A program made the translations under genes and the position numbers. Source: Tachypleus tridentatus (Eukaryota; Arthropoda; Merostomata; Xiphosura; Limulidae). Taken from it: a DNA stretch of 64,000 nt. Below are positions 1-12,302 of the stretch, piece after piece; position 1 is the stretch's first letter, and every line of letters begins with the position of its first letter. The notes under the pieces were generated by a model, which saw only the letters and a list, made by a program, of their open reading frames with translations, ran no database searches and was not told where the DNA came from. The stretch is from contig NC_134829.1 in NCBI RefSeq assembly GCF_004210375.1, forward strand, positions 56,536,107-56,600,106, read 5' to 3'.

Positions 1-402
1 ATGTAAATTCTTTGGTTACTGGAAACCTGGACAGGCACGTGATAGAGTATGGTTTTCGCAGAGATCGAAGGGTCATTAAAAATGCGAGATACCAATTTCG
101 TTATCCCATCCGAATAAACACGTTCAAACTTTCTCTCATCGGGAGTACTTTGTGAACGACACGCCAGTTTCAAACTTGTAAGTAACCATCAATATGGCGT
201 ACCGTCACTCGGCCCCATATAACACCCCATTGTAGCACAGGATGATACTGACCTATCCTGTAAGTCCACTCTGGGGTTAATACTTCGATAAATACCATAA
301 GATAACAGGTTGTTGTGGTCATTAACTGGCACGTACCACTACAAACATGATTAGATAATGGATGTGATGACTAATTGTCCCCTACCAGATCATTCAAGAA
401 GC

Positions 403-475
403 TGCACACGAACCGCTGAATTATCTTGAATGTTTCACACGGCACATTATGTTACAAGAATTGTCTCAATAAATA
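403..475 (+). promoter_or_regulatory. Block A promoter-like region: MRE core and TATA-like box
   Basis: TGCACAC at 403-409 fits the metal-response-element core TGCRCNC bound by MTF-1. ATAAATA at 469-475 is a TATA-like box about 100 bases before the first ATG (572), leaving room for a 5' UTR of about 70 bases. The same two sites at the same spacing recur in blocks B (12133, 12199) and C (30704, 30770), so the region was duplicated together with the gene. A 7-base core occurs often by chance and only one lies here, so metal control is an inference. Confidence 0.45.
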
Positions 476-571
476 GAGGTTGTTGAGAAAAAAAAAAACT
501 AATTGTTACTATTGTAACACACGAAACAGTTTACAAACCGTATTTGTTAGTTGTGTAGAATTACCCTGAAG

Positions 572-1573
572 ATGGAAAAAGCTGGTAAGTTATTTTCTTG
601 TCTACGTGAAAGTTGCTACTCATGGGGTAAACTGTTAAAACTTAGGTTTAGAGAATAATACACTTTTACCTCATAACAATACTGAGTTCCATAAACACAC
701 TTGTCGGGACTGTAATAAGATTAATAGTTGTAGAGATATAAATACAGAAGTTTTGTACTCTTATCAATGTAAGTAAATTAGCTGCAAAATGAATAGTTAG
801 TTTATGTACATACATGTGTATCAAGAAAACACCTACATATTTGTTCCGTTCCCCAGTTTGTAAAACTGACAACACATATTTTACGTCAGTTAACAGAACT
901 GACATATTTTTATTAGTCCATCATGATGCTGTTATCTTAAACCTGAATATTCGATGTTGCATTTCATCCAACAGACGTGTGTAAATTCTACGGAACAGAA
1001 AGTGTTATTTTAAAAAATGTTTTCCTAATTATTTAAGACGTACCTTTTTTTAATTTTGTAGACTGAAAGTTTAAAAGCATCATTTTTGACAAAAAGAAGT
1101 AAGTTATACGACCAAGGATAAAGAAATAATTTTGAAAGAAATTTAAGCAGGAAGTTTTTTATTGTATGTAAGATGTAACTAAAGTTTATTTTAAAATAGG
1201 TGAATCAAAGAAAGACGACGGCTGTTGTACATGTGTCGTTACTTGTAGCTGTGAAAATGGAAAGATGAAATGTGTCTGTAACTGTAAGAATGACACATCT
1301 CAATGTTGTACTGAAGCTAAAGACGGGAAAAACAAATGTACAGTTACTGTCGTTTGTGAGTGCGGAGATGCACGTTGTAGTCCAGACTGTAAGAAGGAGT
1401 CATGTCAGGATTACGTAGAAACCAGAAAGAAGAACAGCTGCGTTTGTAACGTTACCTGTTGGTGTGAAAACGGAAAGATGAAATGTGTTTGTAACTCCAA
1501 GGGTAACAGTTCTCAGTGTTGTGAAGAAGGTGAGAAGAGAAAGGATAAATGTACTGTTAGTTGTCAGTGTTGA
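572..1573 (+). CDS. Two-domain metallothionein-like protein, block A (exon 1 + exon 2a)
   Basis: Exon 1 is 572-584 (ATG GAA AAA GCT G, donor gtaagt at 585). Exon 2a is 1200-1573 after acceptor ...aaaatag. The phase-1 join makes Gly5 and gives 128 residues: MEKAGESKKDDG, then about 27 Cys. Domain 1 (about 13-58) has CCTCVVTCSC, KMKCVCNC, QCC and CTVTVVCEC. A linker with CSPDC and ESC follows. Domain 2 (about 83-128) repeats the pattern (SCVCNVTCWC, KMKCVC, QCC, CTVSCQC). There is no signal peptide, and it is Lys-rich, without His, with only one Tyr and one Trp. This fits a cytosolic metal-binding metallothionein better than a secreted knottin. The linker DCV of other copies is DYV here, losing one Cys, and domain 2 has CNS for CNC. 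The family assignment is by composition and motif, without a homology search. Confidence 0.75.
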
Positions 1574-2051
1574 AAAAAGAATTATTAATCCTATATTATT
1601 GAACTTTCAATGTTCGTGAATTGTTTGAGTGAGAAACACGTGAATTGAATGGTACGGATCAATTAGAGGATATTAATTTTATCATATACGCACTTTAAAT
1701 GTGTAACGTTAACGTAAATATTAGAGACAGTTAGTAGCTTATCACACTGAATACCGATAAAAGTATATTGGTTCTCTTTCTAATTCGATAAATATTATTA
1801 TATATATTTGAACTTTTCAATTAACGGCTGATAAGGATTTGTTATATAATTAACTAGATATATTAAACATGCTTAAATATATTGATGTCAAAATGTTAAT
1901 TACTTTAATATTTTTCACTTTAATCAGTATACCTTATGCAGACGGGTACTATGGGATTTTTATAATCTCTTAAAACCAATTCGTGACAAAGTAATCGATA
2001 TAAGTAACTATAGATAATATTTTTAAGAATATAATTTTACGATGTTAAATT

Positions 2052-2057
2052 AATAAA
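2052..2057 (+). terminator. Polyadenylation signal of block A exon 2a
   Basis: AATAAA lies about 480 bases after the stop codon, inside a stretch that is similar downstream of every exon 2 copy. The matching hexamers are at 4581, 13718 (ATTAAA), 15867, 32083 and 34606. This conservation marks a likely common mRNA 3' end. Confidence 0.5.
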
Positions 2058-2290
2058 ACAAAGGTGATACTAAATTACTGTATAAAAGTTTTATTGAATC
2101 GTCAGTAACCTTATTCTGATAATATCAGAATATGGAGTTTGATCCTTTACGATGGTAAGTTCAGGTAGACTTGTATGCAGTTTTGGCTATAAACAAAACA
2201 CACAATTTTAATATATTATCCCTATTACCATACAGGAAATTGATTTAATTTAAAATTGCTACGCTCTCTTTTATCACTGACAGATATTTA

Positions 2291-2523
2291 GTTTGTTTTG
2301 ATATTCGCGCTAAACTACACGAGGACTTCTCTACTATTCTTCTGTGATTTACGAGGGAAATACCAGAGGGAAGGCAACCGGTCATCATCGACAAATTGTA
2401 AGACTAACCTACACATAAAACACAACCATGATGAAATAGTAAAGGATATTGTGTGGAAGTGATATTCGAATCGGTGACCCAAATATTACTAGTCGAACGT
2501 TTTACATTGTGGCCATAACGGGG
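2291..2523 (-). repeat. Old tRNA-derived SINE remnant (shared with block C)
   Basis: A degraded minus-strand copy, from an ATATTCGCGCTAAACTACACGAGG tail-side motif (in part 2301-2324) to a tRNA-like head ending ggccataacgggg. The same copy sits at 32331-32563 in block C, so it predates that duplication. It is absent at the matching place in block B, where the sequence differs. Confidence 0.6.
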
Positions 2524-3743
2524 TCATTTATTTAGAAGATAAAGTAACAGATGTTTATGGAGTATCTTTTTATTGTTGCTAATCTACCCAATAATTGTGG
2601 ATATGATTTGGTTCACCTTGAAGACCTAAATTGTATTTACCGTTGCTTTTTTATCCACAGTTCTATCTAATCTAAAGCAAAAAACTAGTATTCAGAAAGT
2701 TAACAGTGTAATTCGTTTCCAGTAGATTGGTTCATGTCTCAGACAGATGCCCTTACATATATTAGATATAAACTGATGTACATGTAACCTCACATAGTTA
2801 AAGCAAAATATTGATGTATAACCAAACCAAAGTGATATCGTACATAGTACAATTTGATAACTGACCGATATGATCAGAGAATAGAGGTCATGAGCCAGCG
2901 CTGTCTGGGACTGTAACATTTAAACTGGTAACAGTGAAATTAAATATGTAATAATGTGTAAAATACTAGATGTTACTATAGCTGAATCAAAATATTTTAC
3001 AACAACTTGCAGACCGTTATTTATATTACGTGGAACGAAAATTACTAACACCCCAGAGTTTAGGGTTCGTCAAGTGCACCATATTCTAATTTCTTTATGT
3101 AACAAAGGCTCGCGTCGGTGGGAAGGCACCTTCTCTACTTCAAACTGTCGATCAAAGCTTATGACACACGGACCCTCAGTAACTATTTACTTATTTCTTT
3201 AGGTTTCGTTACTGTCGTAACGTAAATATTTTAGAAAGGAGAGTTATAAAACGCTTATCAAAAAGAAAATTACATATGGTTGCAAAATGAAGAGTTAGTT
3301 TATTTAAATACATGGTTATCTCAAGAAACCACCCAAGTGTTTATCCCGCTTCGAAATTTTGTGAAACTGACCAAACATATTTTACGTCAGTGAACAGAAC
3401 TGAGCTATTTTTATCAGTTGATGATGATGCCGTCATCTTAAATCTGAATATTAGATGTTGCATTTCATACAACAGACGAGTGTTAATTCTACGAAATAGA
3501 AAGTGTTATTTTAACACATGTTTTGTAATTATTTAAGACGTACATTTAATTTTGTATTTTAATTTGTAAAGGTCCATTTTTGACAAAATACATTATACGA
3601 TCGAATATCGGTCACAGCATAAGTAAGTTTTAAGACTATTGAAAACATGCGTAAGAAATATAATATATAAGTAATATTGAAAACAAAATTAAGCAGCAAT
3701 TTTTATTGAACTAAAAGTGTTCCTGAAATAAATTTTTATATAG

Positions 3744-4108
3744 GTGAAACAATGAGAGACGATAACTGCTGTACATGTGTCGTTACTTGTCGCTGTGAAA
3801 ATGGAAAGATGAAATGCATCTGTAACTGTAAGGATCACACATCTCAATGTTGTACTGAAGCTGAAGATGATAAAAACAAATGTACAGTTACTGTTGTTTG
3901 TGAATGCGGAGATACACGTTGTAGTCTAGACTGTAAGAAGGAGTCATGTCAGGATTGTGTAGAAATCAGAAAGAAGAACAGCTGCGTTTGTACCGTTACC
4001 TGTTGCGGTGAAAACGGAAAGATGAAATGTGTTTGTAACTCCAAGAGTAACACTTCTCAGTGTTATGAAGACGGAAAGGATAAATGTACTGTTACTTGTG
4101 AATGTTAA
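3744..4108 (+). CDS. Metallothionein-like terminal exon 2b, block A
   Basis: The acceptor ...tatatag at 3743 is followed by phase-1 sequence GT GAA ACA ATG, identical in phase to exon 2a, and the frame is open to TAA at 4108. Joined to the MEKA exon at 572 it would give 125 residues. I find no MEKA-like exon, MRE or TATA-like box between 1573 and 3743, so it may be an alternative last exon of the block A gene. The in-frame ATG at 3752 offers another start (MRDDNCC...). It has two Cys domains, but domain 2 has lost Cys at two places seen in paralogues: TCCGEN for TCCCEN and QCY for QCC. AATAAA follows at 4581. It could also be an unexpressed duplicate. Confidence 0.6.
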
Positions 4109-4580
4109 AGATGAAAGGACTATTCCTATACTACTGAACTATTCAATGATGGTGAATTATTTGAGGGATAAAAATAAACACTTAAATTGATGGTATGGAT
4201 TAACATCAAAAGAAAATTAATTTCTAGATGATATACGTAACACAAAATTGTAATGAGTAGTTTTTGTATATTTCACTGTATTCTCGAGAGACGGTTAGTA
4301 CTATATCAAACTGAATACGGATTAATTTATGTTGGTTCTCTTTTTAATTTGATAAATGTCATTATATAAATTTTAAATGTTTAATTGACGATTGATAATT
4401 ATTTACACAATTAGCTAGCTAGATACATCAAACATAATGATTCAAAATGTTAATTGGTTTTATGTTTTTTCAATTTAATCTTTGTACCATCAACAGACTG
4501 GCATCATTAGATTTGTGAATGAGTAATCTATATAAGAAACTACAGTGGCTTTTAAGAATACAATGTTGTGATGTTGAATT

Positions 4581-4586
4581 AATAAA
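4581..4586 (+). terminator. Polyadenylation signal of block A exon 2b
   Basis: AATAAA about 475 bases after the exon 2b stop, at the place that matches the exon 2a signal at 2052, within conserved 3' flank. Confidence 0.45.
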
Positions 4587-4830
4587 ATAAACTACATGAA
4601 ATTCTTGTATAAACATTTATTGGTCACCAGTATTCTTCATCGTATAATATCAGAATGTGGACTTCTATCCTTTCAATGCTTAGTGCAAATAGACTAATGT
4701 GCAGTTTGATTCCTAAAAAAACAACAAACACGGATGTTTTGTATAACATTCTTCATCATTACCCAGTGTAATTTGAAATTAGATGAGAAATTTCTTAACT
4801 TTCAATTTGATACTCAGTATTTATTTTTAA

Positions 4831-4950
4831 TGTTTAGAATCTCCCACAAAGATACACGAGTGTTGTTTGCGTTAGCTGTTTGGAATTTAATAGTGAAAAA
4901 CTGGAAAGAAGGCAGCTAGTTATCATGAGTTCCCACCAACTGTTGTTGCA
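4831..4950 (-). repeat. Very old SINE tail shared by the three 2b units
   Basis: Degraded minus-strand SINE tail with recognisable motifs (tacacgag, gcgttagc, gaaggcagctag). Matching remnants lie at 16131-16262 and 34859-34980, so the insertion predates the triplication of the locus. Confidence 0.45.
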
Positions 4951-5662
4951 CTACTTGAGGATTCATTTTATGATTGTCATTGTACCTTTATCCAGAGGTT
5001 CATTTGCTTTCTTGTTACAACTACTCTCCAGGATAATATCAGTGGAACTTCTTTTGTCAGTAAACTGGTTCGTGTGTCAGACATATGTATTTACATATTT
5101 TAAAATATATTAATTTAATACAAACATTTATAATACTGTGTTTGTACTTGTACAACTTCTAATATATTTATAGCTAAACACTAGAGCTATAACTAAATTA
5201 AATTGATATCGTACTGAGTAAAATTGTAATTTTATCAGAGAAGAGAGGTCATGAGTTAAAGGTGTTCTTTGAACTAGGAAAGCAAGGTGGTGCACAAAAC
5301 TAGTTTCCACCAGTCTTATTGTTAGAATTACAGTGTACCGAATTTAGAATAACATATATAAAGCACTCAACAAAGTAGGCTATAATCAACTGTCCATTGG
5401 ATTCTGTTGTCATGCGCTATTAGTTTTCTTTCTTGATTTGCTAAAAACATTTTGTTATTTACTTATATCCAACCTAAATATTTATATACCAAGAGGTCGA
5501 TTTTTAACAAAACTTATCCTATAAACTGACAACTGAATTTAAGACAATGTACAACGATCCTAACTTGTAACTTGGAAAATGGTAAGAGTTTTTAACAAAG
5601 CTGAATCAAGATATTTTACAAAAATGTTAGACCATTATTTAGATTACATGAAACGAACAGCA

Positions 5663-5788
5663 GATTGACCATAAAGATATAACACCCACACGGCTGTAAG
5701 GGGTCACCATGTTTAGTATGAAGGGGATTCGAACCCGTGACGATCGGATTTAGAGTAGCGGGCACTAACCACATGATAATGACAGGCC
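5663..5788 (-). repeat. tRNA-derived SINE, head half
   Basis: Minus-strand fragment with the SINE core (gattgacc...cacacggctg) and tRNA-like head including the B-box complement ggattcgaacc, ending gacaggcc. The tail half is missing. Confidence 0.7.
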
Positions 5789-6481
5789 TTATTTCATCAT
5801 AGGCTGCCGCCGGGTAAAAAGGTACCATCTCTTCTTCAAACGTTCGATCATAGCTTATGATACAATAGAGCGTCAGTAACTGTTTACTTGCGTATTATTA
5901 TAGGTGTCTAATTTGTTTTTATTACAATTATAATGTAATAATATTACTTTAGAGAAACGTTCCAAAAATTAGATAATTTAATTATAGTGATTCTACTATT
6001 ATAACAAACTTGAGGAATTCTGCGTCAGCTATAATTTCAAGGTTGTAGAAACAACACAACCAAGAAACAGAAATATCCGGTGTAATTTTACATTCTATTA
6101 ACGCATGAAATAATAATGCATATTTATATTAAACATGAATATGAAAATTATGAAGGTTTGTTGTTCTACAGTAAAGTATGTATTTTTCAGGGGAACTAAA
6201 TTTTGAAAACAAAAGTATTACTAGGCCTATATGTTGTGAGAGTAACGTACGTAATGTGAATTAATACGCGAGAATAAAAGAATTTTCTACTCCAGATTGT
6301 ATGTCACATAAACACGTAAAATATATTCTTAAAAAAATTACACTTACGATGTCATTTCTTTGACTTCACCCATAGTAATTATAAAACAAAATATAGATAA
6401 AATATACCAGAACATATAATATTCCTTAATTACCTTATATTTTATTACATGTCATTTTTTTGTCTTTATAACATTACGGTT

Positions 6482-6764
6482 TGTTTGTTTCTTTGTTTTT
6501 GAAATTTCGCACAAAGCTACTCGAGGGCTATCTGTGCTAGCCGTCCCTAATTTAGCATTGTAAGACTAGAGGAAAGGCAGCTAGTCATCACCACCCACCG
6601 CCAACTCTTGGGCTACACGTTTACCAACGAATAGTGGGATTGACCATACACATTATAACGCCCTCACAGGCTGGGAGGGCGAGCATGTTTGGCGGCAGGC
6701 GGGCGCGAACCCGCGAACCTCCGATTACCGGTCGCACGCCTTACGCGCTTGGCCATGCTAGGCC
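6482..6764 (-). repeat. tRNA-derived SINE, full length
   Basis: Minus-strand copy: tail gtttttgaaatttcgc, body with agccgtccctaatttagc and actcttgggctac, and a tRNA-like head ending gccatgctaggcc. The B-box complement reads gggcgcgaacccgcgaa, and all parts are present. Confidence 0.85.
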
Positions 6765-7934
6765 CCAACATTACGGAAATAAAATTAAGTGTTGGAGCTA
6801 TAGTATAGATTTGTTTCTTTAGATTTAGGCCTGTAGAGCATGAAACGGAATTTGAACGTAATGCAAACTTAAATAAAACATTAATTGTTATCAAAACATT
6901 TTAATCGACCAGTCCGTTCTACAACATCTCCGATAGAGTCGTAATATTGAAACATTGATTCAAGTAAATAAAGAATATTTTAGAAGTAGGCCTGCTATTC
7001 CACAACCTAACGTATCTGCTGCCAGTATTGATTAGGCCTACTATATGACTGATACTATACAACAACAGCTAAAAATCATAAGCCTAATTAAAGATAAAAT
7101 TTAGTCTGACGTTCACTACTTTGACCCAAATTAAATTAAAGAATTAAATGTTTGTAGTAAACTAAGAATACTAAAATGCCTTATAAATATACCAATATCC
7201 TAAAATTTCTAGAAAGAAGGATAGCTATACACATCAACAATCTCTTGTTTTATAGTGGGATTTGATCGTCATTATTCAGTTCAACAACATTTATAAAGGT
7301 TTTTCTTAAAGTGAACCATGAACCTTGTGATTTAATCTTGAGACACGAATCACATAAGGCCTGATGTCTTGGATTTCATGGAGGTTTTAATTTTTTGTGA
7401 AGTTTGCATTTTGTTATCAGAAAGTAAGTGAAACAAACTTGTGATTAGTTTATACACAATTACCATTTTATTAAAAAAATCAAAATTTGATAAGGCAAAA
7501 AGCGAAGGCAATATAATATTCAATTCAAAATCTCGTTGCTTTGTGCTATAACGTCATTTTCGGCGTAATCTCTGGGATTTGTGGGAGAAAAGTTCTACGA
7601 CGATTTTTTTCTGTAAAATTTATAAATGCCACAATACTTTGAACACGAACACTTTTACTAAATTATAAAAGATGAACACAATTCGTCCAACTTTCTGAAT
7701 TCCGAGCTTTTGTGGTCGAACACCTTTGGAAGTAAAGTGTATTTTTTTAGGGTAAAAATATCTAACTCTTTATTAGAGTATATAAATATTTTGATTTTCT
7801 TAATATCAGAAGCTGTGATATCTTTCTTTATCTCTCCAAATATCAGTCTCGTTGACTTGCATTCTATATAAAAATTTAATTGTTGAAACTATTCACTTTG
7901 TTTTAACTATGAAGAAGCATTAAGTTGAGAGAGT

Positions 7935-8070
7935 AGCTGGTAAAAGAGTATCCCAAGAGGTGGCGGCTGTTAGTGATGACTATCTGCCTTCGTTTGACAC
8001 TGCACAATCAGGGACGGCGAGTGCAGGTAGCCTTACTGTAGGTTTGCGCGATAGTGAAAAACAAACAAAC
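7935..8070 (+). repeat. tRNA-derived SINE, tail half
   Basis: Plus-strand fragment from ggtaaaagagtatccc through gggacggcgag to the A-rich tail aaaaacaaacaaac. The tRNA-like head is missing. Confidence 0.7.
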
Positions 8071-11000
8071 CATTTTTGTAAAAGAAAAAGTGAAAGATGT
8101 TTCTCGTCAGTTCAAATTACACAAACACCAGTTTGATTTTGAAACTTATTTGAAATTTGTAAAGTTATTGTTAAATAAATATGGTGAAGTATCGTTCGAA
8201 ACCACAACAGAAAATGATACAATGCACAATAGAAAAGTTCATCTTTAGATCTATAAATTTGTTTTCACTGTGGTCATTGCGAAACTGTAATAGAATTTAA
8301 CGAGGAAAGATCGACGAAGATATGTTACTCTTGGTAAACAGATAAATGTATTAACTGTGTTGAACATGTGTTCTTCTTCTAACAGATAAGTGTATTAACT
8401 GTGTTGAACATGTGTTCTTCTGCTAACTTCTGCAAACAGATTTCCTGTAAACTCGGCATCTTTGTGGCGGTACAATTATCGGTATTAAATTATAGTTTTT
8501 CAAGTTAAACGATCGAGTTATTTCCTATAATATAAATACATGTTTATATTTTTAACTTTGTTATAGTAGACACAATGACACACTTTCGTATACCACCCAA
8601 TATCTTGAATTTAGTCTCATGTACTTTCAGACCTTGTTAAAATTCAAGTGCTGGAAAGATTTCACTTAAGTATGAAACATTGGTAAAATATTCACAGAGG
8701 ACGAACTATGAAAAAATTCAGTTTTGTGTGAAACAAAAAAATTATTGAAGAACTTTCAGTTTTGACTTTTTGTGAAGTAGACAGAATTATTCATTGAGTT
8801 TTAAGTGTTGAACAGCATTATGATGGGTATGAATTGTTAAAAATATTTACCTTATTGTGAACTAATGAAAGTCAGTTTGCTGGGTGTGAAGTTTTGGATA
8901 GTTTTCTATTCAGTTTCGACAATCACTTACTGGGATAATACTGTTAAAATATGGAGTCGTTCTGTTTGTTGTTATAAATGTCTTGTTTCAAGATTTATTA
9001 AGAATTAGGTCACTCATCAAACAGAAAACATAATTTACAATAATTTCAGAAATAATTAGATTTTATTTTTAATGTGTTTATATTGATTTGAATACAGGGG
9101 AATTTTATATTTTAATTAAGAGTGGTGCTTTTGCCCATCTTTTAATCTTAGGTTTGAAAGTATGTGCCAATCAGTGCATTCTTAGAATGATATCTATATA
9201 GCATTTTTGTTTCTTTCTTTGACGTAATGGAAAAGTTGAATGTTAGAAGCTTTATAAATACTGTTCTTACCTGGATTCCTTTTATTGTCTGTTATGTTGT
9301 ACGTGTATATACACATATATATATGTTACCAGCAGTAGGTGAATGACAGTTCAATTGGGCCATTACATAAAATCACAAATCTTTTGTGATATATATTTAT
9401 TTCCTGTTTTTCTTGTAAATGTAAATTTTCAAGTTTTACTAAAGTGCTGAAAGTTTTATCTTTCTGTTTTTCTCAAAAGTTAACATTATAGAATAAAACT
9501 GATCAAGAGAACATTTAAGATAGAGACAAATTTTAACATTTTGGGAATTGGTTTAAACGCTAAATATTCTATGTAGTCTTTAGTAATTTTCCGGTGAAGG
9601 CAATCGATGGATAATAATGTAGAGCTGATGGTTTAGAGGCCATTGTTTTAATGTACTCTCCTATTCTTGGACTATTCTATGCTTGAAGAATAGTTTCTTC
9701 TGTCACCTTTGTACTTTGTCCATAAAATGTGGAGCACATTTTCCGCATTAGACGGTTACAAACCACGAAATCTCGGATTAAGTCTGAACACATGAGGACT
9801 GTCTAATGCAGCCATATATTTTGACTTTCATGAATATTTTGGTTTAGTTTTGTTTATTTCACCTTACTAGTTAAATCCGAGACGAAAGACATATATTTCT
9901 TACTAGTTTAAATCCTAACAATATTATTTAATGTTTGTAATATATTCTAGATTTGCAAAGTCATTGTTGAATTGATAGGGTCAAGTACTAAAGATCGCAG
10001 ATAATGAAAATCTGCTTAGTCATAGTTAGAGACATATAAACATGGTGTGATATTAAATCTTCATTTATTTTGCTGAGTCACCATTTACTGGACAAATACT
10101 TTATAGTTAATATAAATCATTAAAAGGTAATGTTTAAACTATAAAATACTGAGTTATGATTATTGTTTATAAGATATTTTTTAACTTGGTTTGCAATTAA
10201 GGGAATAATAAATTTTAGATTGTCATTCAATTCAGGATAACCTTAATTGTATAGGATAAACTTACGGTACTTTTACAGCACTTGAGGTGATTGGTAGCAT
10301 GACATTAAATAAAAAGAAAATTCAGTATATATATATGATAGTGTTGGCTGAACTAAAATGTCATAGTTTATCAAATTTGTGAAAGTACAGAATGTGACAA
10401 CTCGATATTTACAACAATTTTGAACTATTTATTTTTATTCAGTGTTTTAAAACTGTTATTCTTTCACAAACTAATCATTAAACAAATTGGTTGTCAAACG
10501 TGGAATAATAATTTCCACAAATTAACATGATATTAAGAAAGCTTAAAACAGAAATAAGTGAAGGAAATAAAAAATATAATTTAAAATCTAAATATAAAAT
10601 GTAAATAGATATAAACTTAATGTTTGGAAATAATAAAACTTTATGAAACGACTTGGATATTAATTTATACAACCTGTTAAAAAAGGAGAACTACACATAT
10701 ATCTAGATATAGATATAAAACAATTATATTTTAGTAGTGTATTTTTAGAAGTAATATAATTCAATAAATGAAACAATCTAATTGTTATCTGCGCGTTAAT
10801 GGATGGAATGGTTAAATACAATCTTTATCAGAAACATGTACTATACACAAAAATGTTTCTCGTTACGATAAGCTTCATAGCTAACGGCACTAAAACTTCG
10901 GTTTGGATACTTGTTATGGGTAAAACATAATAACGTCGTTATGTAAATTTGTGTTATAACAACAAAACAAATGTTGATATTTATTACAAGGATAAATTTC

Positions 11001-11500
11001 TGACAGTTTATAAACATTTCAGTACGTTGTAGTCGAGTTTTATTATGTTTTATTTTAACCTTTGTAATCTTTATTTGTCATGCAGCCCAACTAATTTTTA
11101 AATTTGACGAAGTGTAATAAATCACCGTAAAAAACAAATATTTATGCCACGTTTTGAAGTGCTAATAATATAATAAATATCTTACCCACAGAAGAAAAGA
11201 AAGACAGTTAACAATGTCAAACAGATATAAAAGTCACTTTTAAAAGAGAAATAATGATAAAAATAATTTTTTTTAACATTTATTTTAAATTTATTGTTTG
11301 TTTTGTGGTATCTTATTGGTTTAAAGAAAAACGTGTCACTGGATTTAAATTATTTTTGGGTTGGTTGTTAAAAACACAGTTATACAATAGACTTTCAGTT
11401 GTGTGTCCATAAGCGATTTAAGCTTCTAGTCTTTTGTGTAAATCACAGATAAGCAAATACAAAATAAAAACAACACGTTTTAAACATGTTGGTTACGTCT
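8071..11500. other. AT-rich spacer between blocks A and B
   Basis: No gene seen. The part 9130-11500 is the most complete copy of a spacer sequence repeated, in pieces, at about 20320-20980, 20980-21800, 22470-24420 and 27975-30300. A shared landmark is ggtaatgtttaaactataaa near 10127, 20511, 23393 and 28304 (diverged). The open frame at 10478-10672 is low-complexity and not conserved in the copies. About 90 bases at 8337-8428 are a two-fold duplication of a 45-base unit (tattaactgtgttgaacatg). Confidence 0.6.
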
Positions 11501-11509
11501 TCTTCTCTC

Positions 11510-11637
11510 ATGCCCAATAGTGGCCCATCGGTTATTGTGTGTAGAATCACCCTACTTGAAATCTGGTTACGATACCAGTAGTGAACAGATCAGTGATTGC
11601 CCAATGTGTAGTTTTGTGCCTAATTAAAAAAAAAAAT
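11510..11637 (+). repeat. Second SINE family (SINE-2), degraded
   Basis: The plus-strand copy has a tRNA-like head with ggttacgatacc, then gattgcccaatgtgtagttt and gtgcctaattaaaaaa. The pattern 'gatagcccattgtgtagctttgtgcttaatt' recurs in better copies at 17371 and, on the other strand, 50031 and 51895. Confidence 0.6.
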
Positions 11638-11686
11638 GAATATCACCTTTCTCTTTCTCATGAAAATATGTGAACTAACTTGTTTT

Positions 11687-11875
11687 AATATGATCATATT
11701 TAATACAATCTTCATCAATACTTAATGATGTAGAGATAATTTAACACAAATATGATCATATTTAATACAATCTTCATCAATACTTAATGATGTAGAGAAA
11801 ATTTAACACAAATATGATCATATTTAATACAATCTTTATCAATACTTAATGATGTAGAGATAATTTAACACTTCG
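11687..11875. repeat. Three-copy 62-63 bp tandem repeat
   Basis: Units begin aatatgatcatatttaatac and contain cttaatgatgtagaga; starts lie near 11687, 11750 and 11812. The repeats are nearly identical, so the expansion is young. It lies just upstream of block B. Confidence 0.85.
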
Positions 11876-12132
11876 ACAAATTTTTGAATTTATTAAATCA
11901 GGAAAAATAGTGAAAAAGATATACAAATAAAAACATACAAAACAATATGTGAATAAAAACACCATGATAAGTGATACAGTATGGTTCTAATCAAGATCGA
12001 CGGGAACATATGCTTCGATACATACGATACGATATCAAGTTGTTGTGGTCGTTAACTGGCATGTATCACTCTAAACACGATTAGATAATGGCCGTGATGA
12101 CTGATTGTCCTCTGGGAGATCATTCAAGAAGC

Positions 12133-12205
12133 TGCACACGAAACGCTGAATTATCTTGAAAGTTTCACACGGCACAAAGGTTTACAAGAATTGTCTCAAT
12201 AAATA
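12133..12205 (+). promoter_or_regulatory. Block B promoter-like region
   Basis: TGCACAC at 12133-12139 and ATAAATA at 12199-12205, paralogous to blocks A and C. The sequence is kept although the start codon downstream is not. Confidence 0.35.
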
Positions 12206-12302
12206 GAGGTAGTTGAGAAAGAGAAAGCTAATTGTTACTACTGTGACGCACGTAACAGTTTAAAGTAAACGGAGTTGTTAGTTGTGTAGAATTAACCAGA
12301 AG

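Larger units (their letters stand above)
5389..7930. other. Block A 3' flank, no gene seen
   Basis: AT-rich sequence matching the 3' flanks of blocks B (about 16700-18950) and C (about 35400-38400), for example around 7000-7150 against 36060-36200. Apart from the SINEs at 5663 and 6482 I see no coding signal. The short open frames here are interrupted in the paralogous blocks. Confidence 0.6.

Noticed and set aside
666-905. Minus-strand frame in the first intron of block A (also 30972-31181)
   Set aside because: Intronic, AT-rich and not open in block B.
2132-2160. ATGGAGTTTGATCC...gatg|gtaagt as a possible first exon for exon 2b
   Set aside because: The phase does not match the 2b acceptor (a stop results), and the block B copy lacks the last ATG; it lies in the shared 3' flank of exon 2a.
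2954-3202. 82-codon frame present in blocks A and C (also 32993-33241)
   Set aside because: Kept only because these two blocks are close paralogues; block B counterpart is broken, and there is no domain or splice context.
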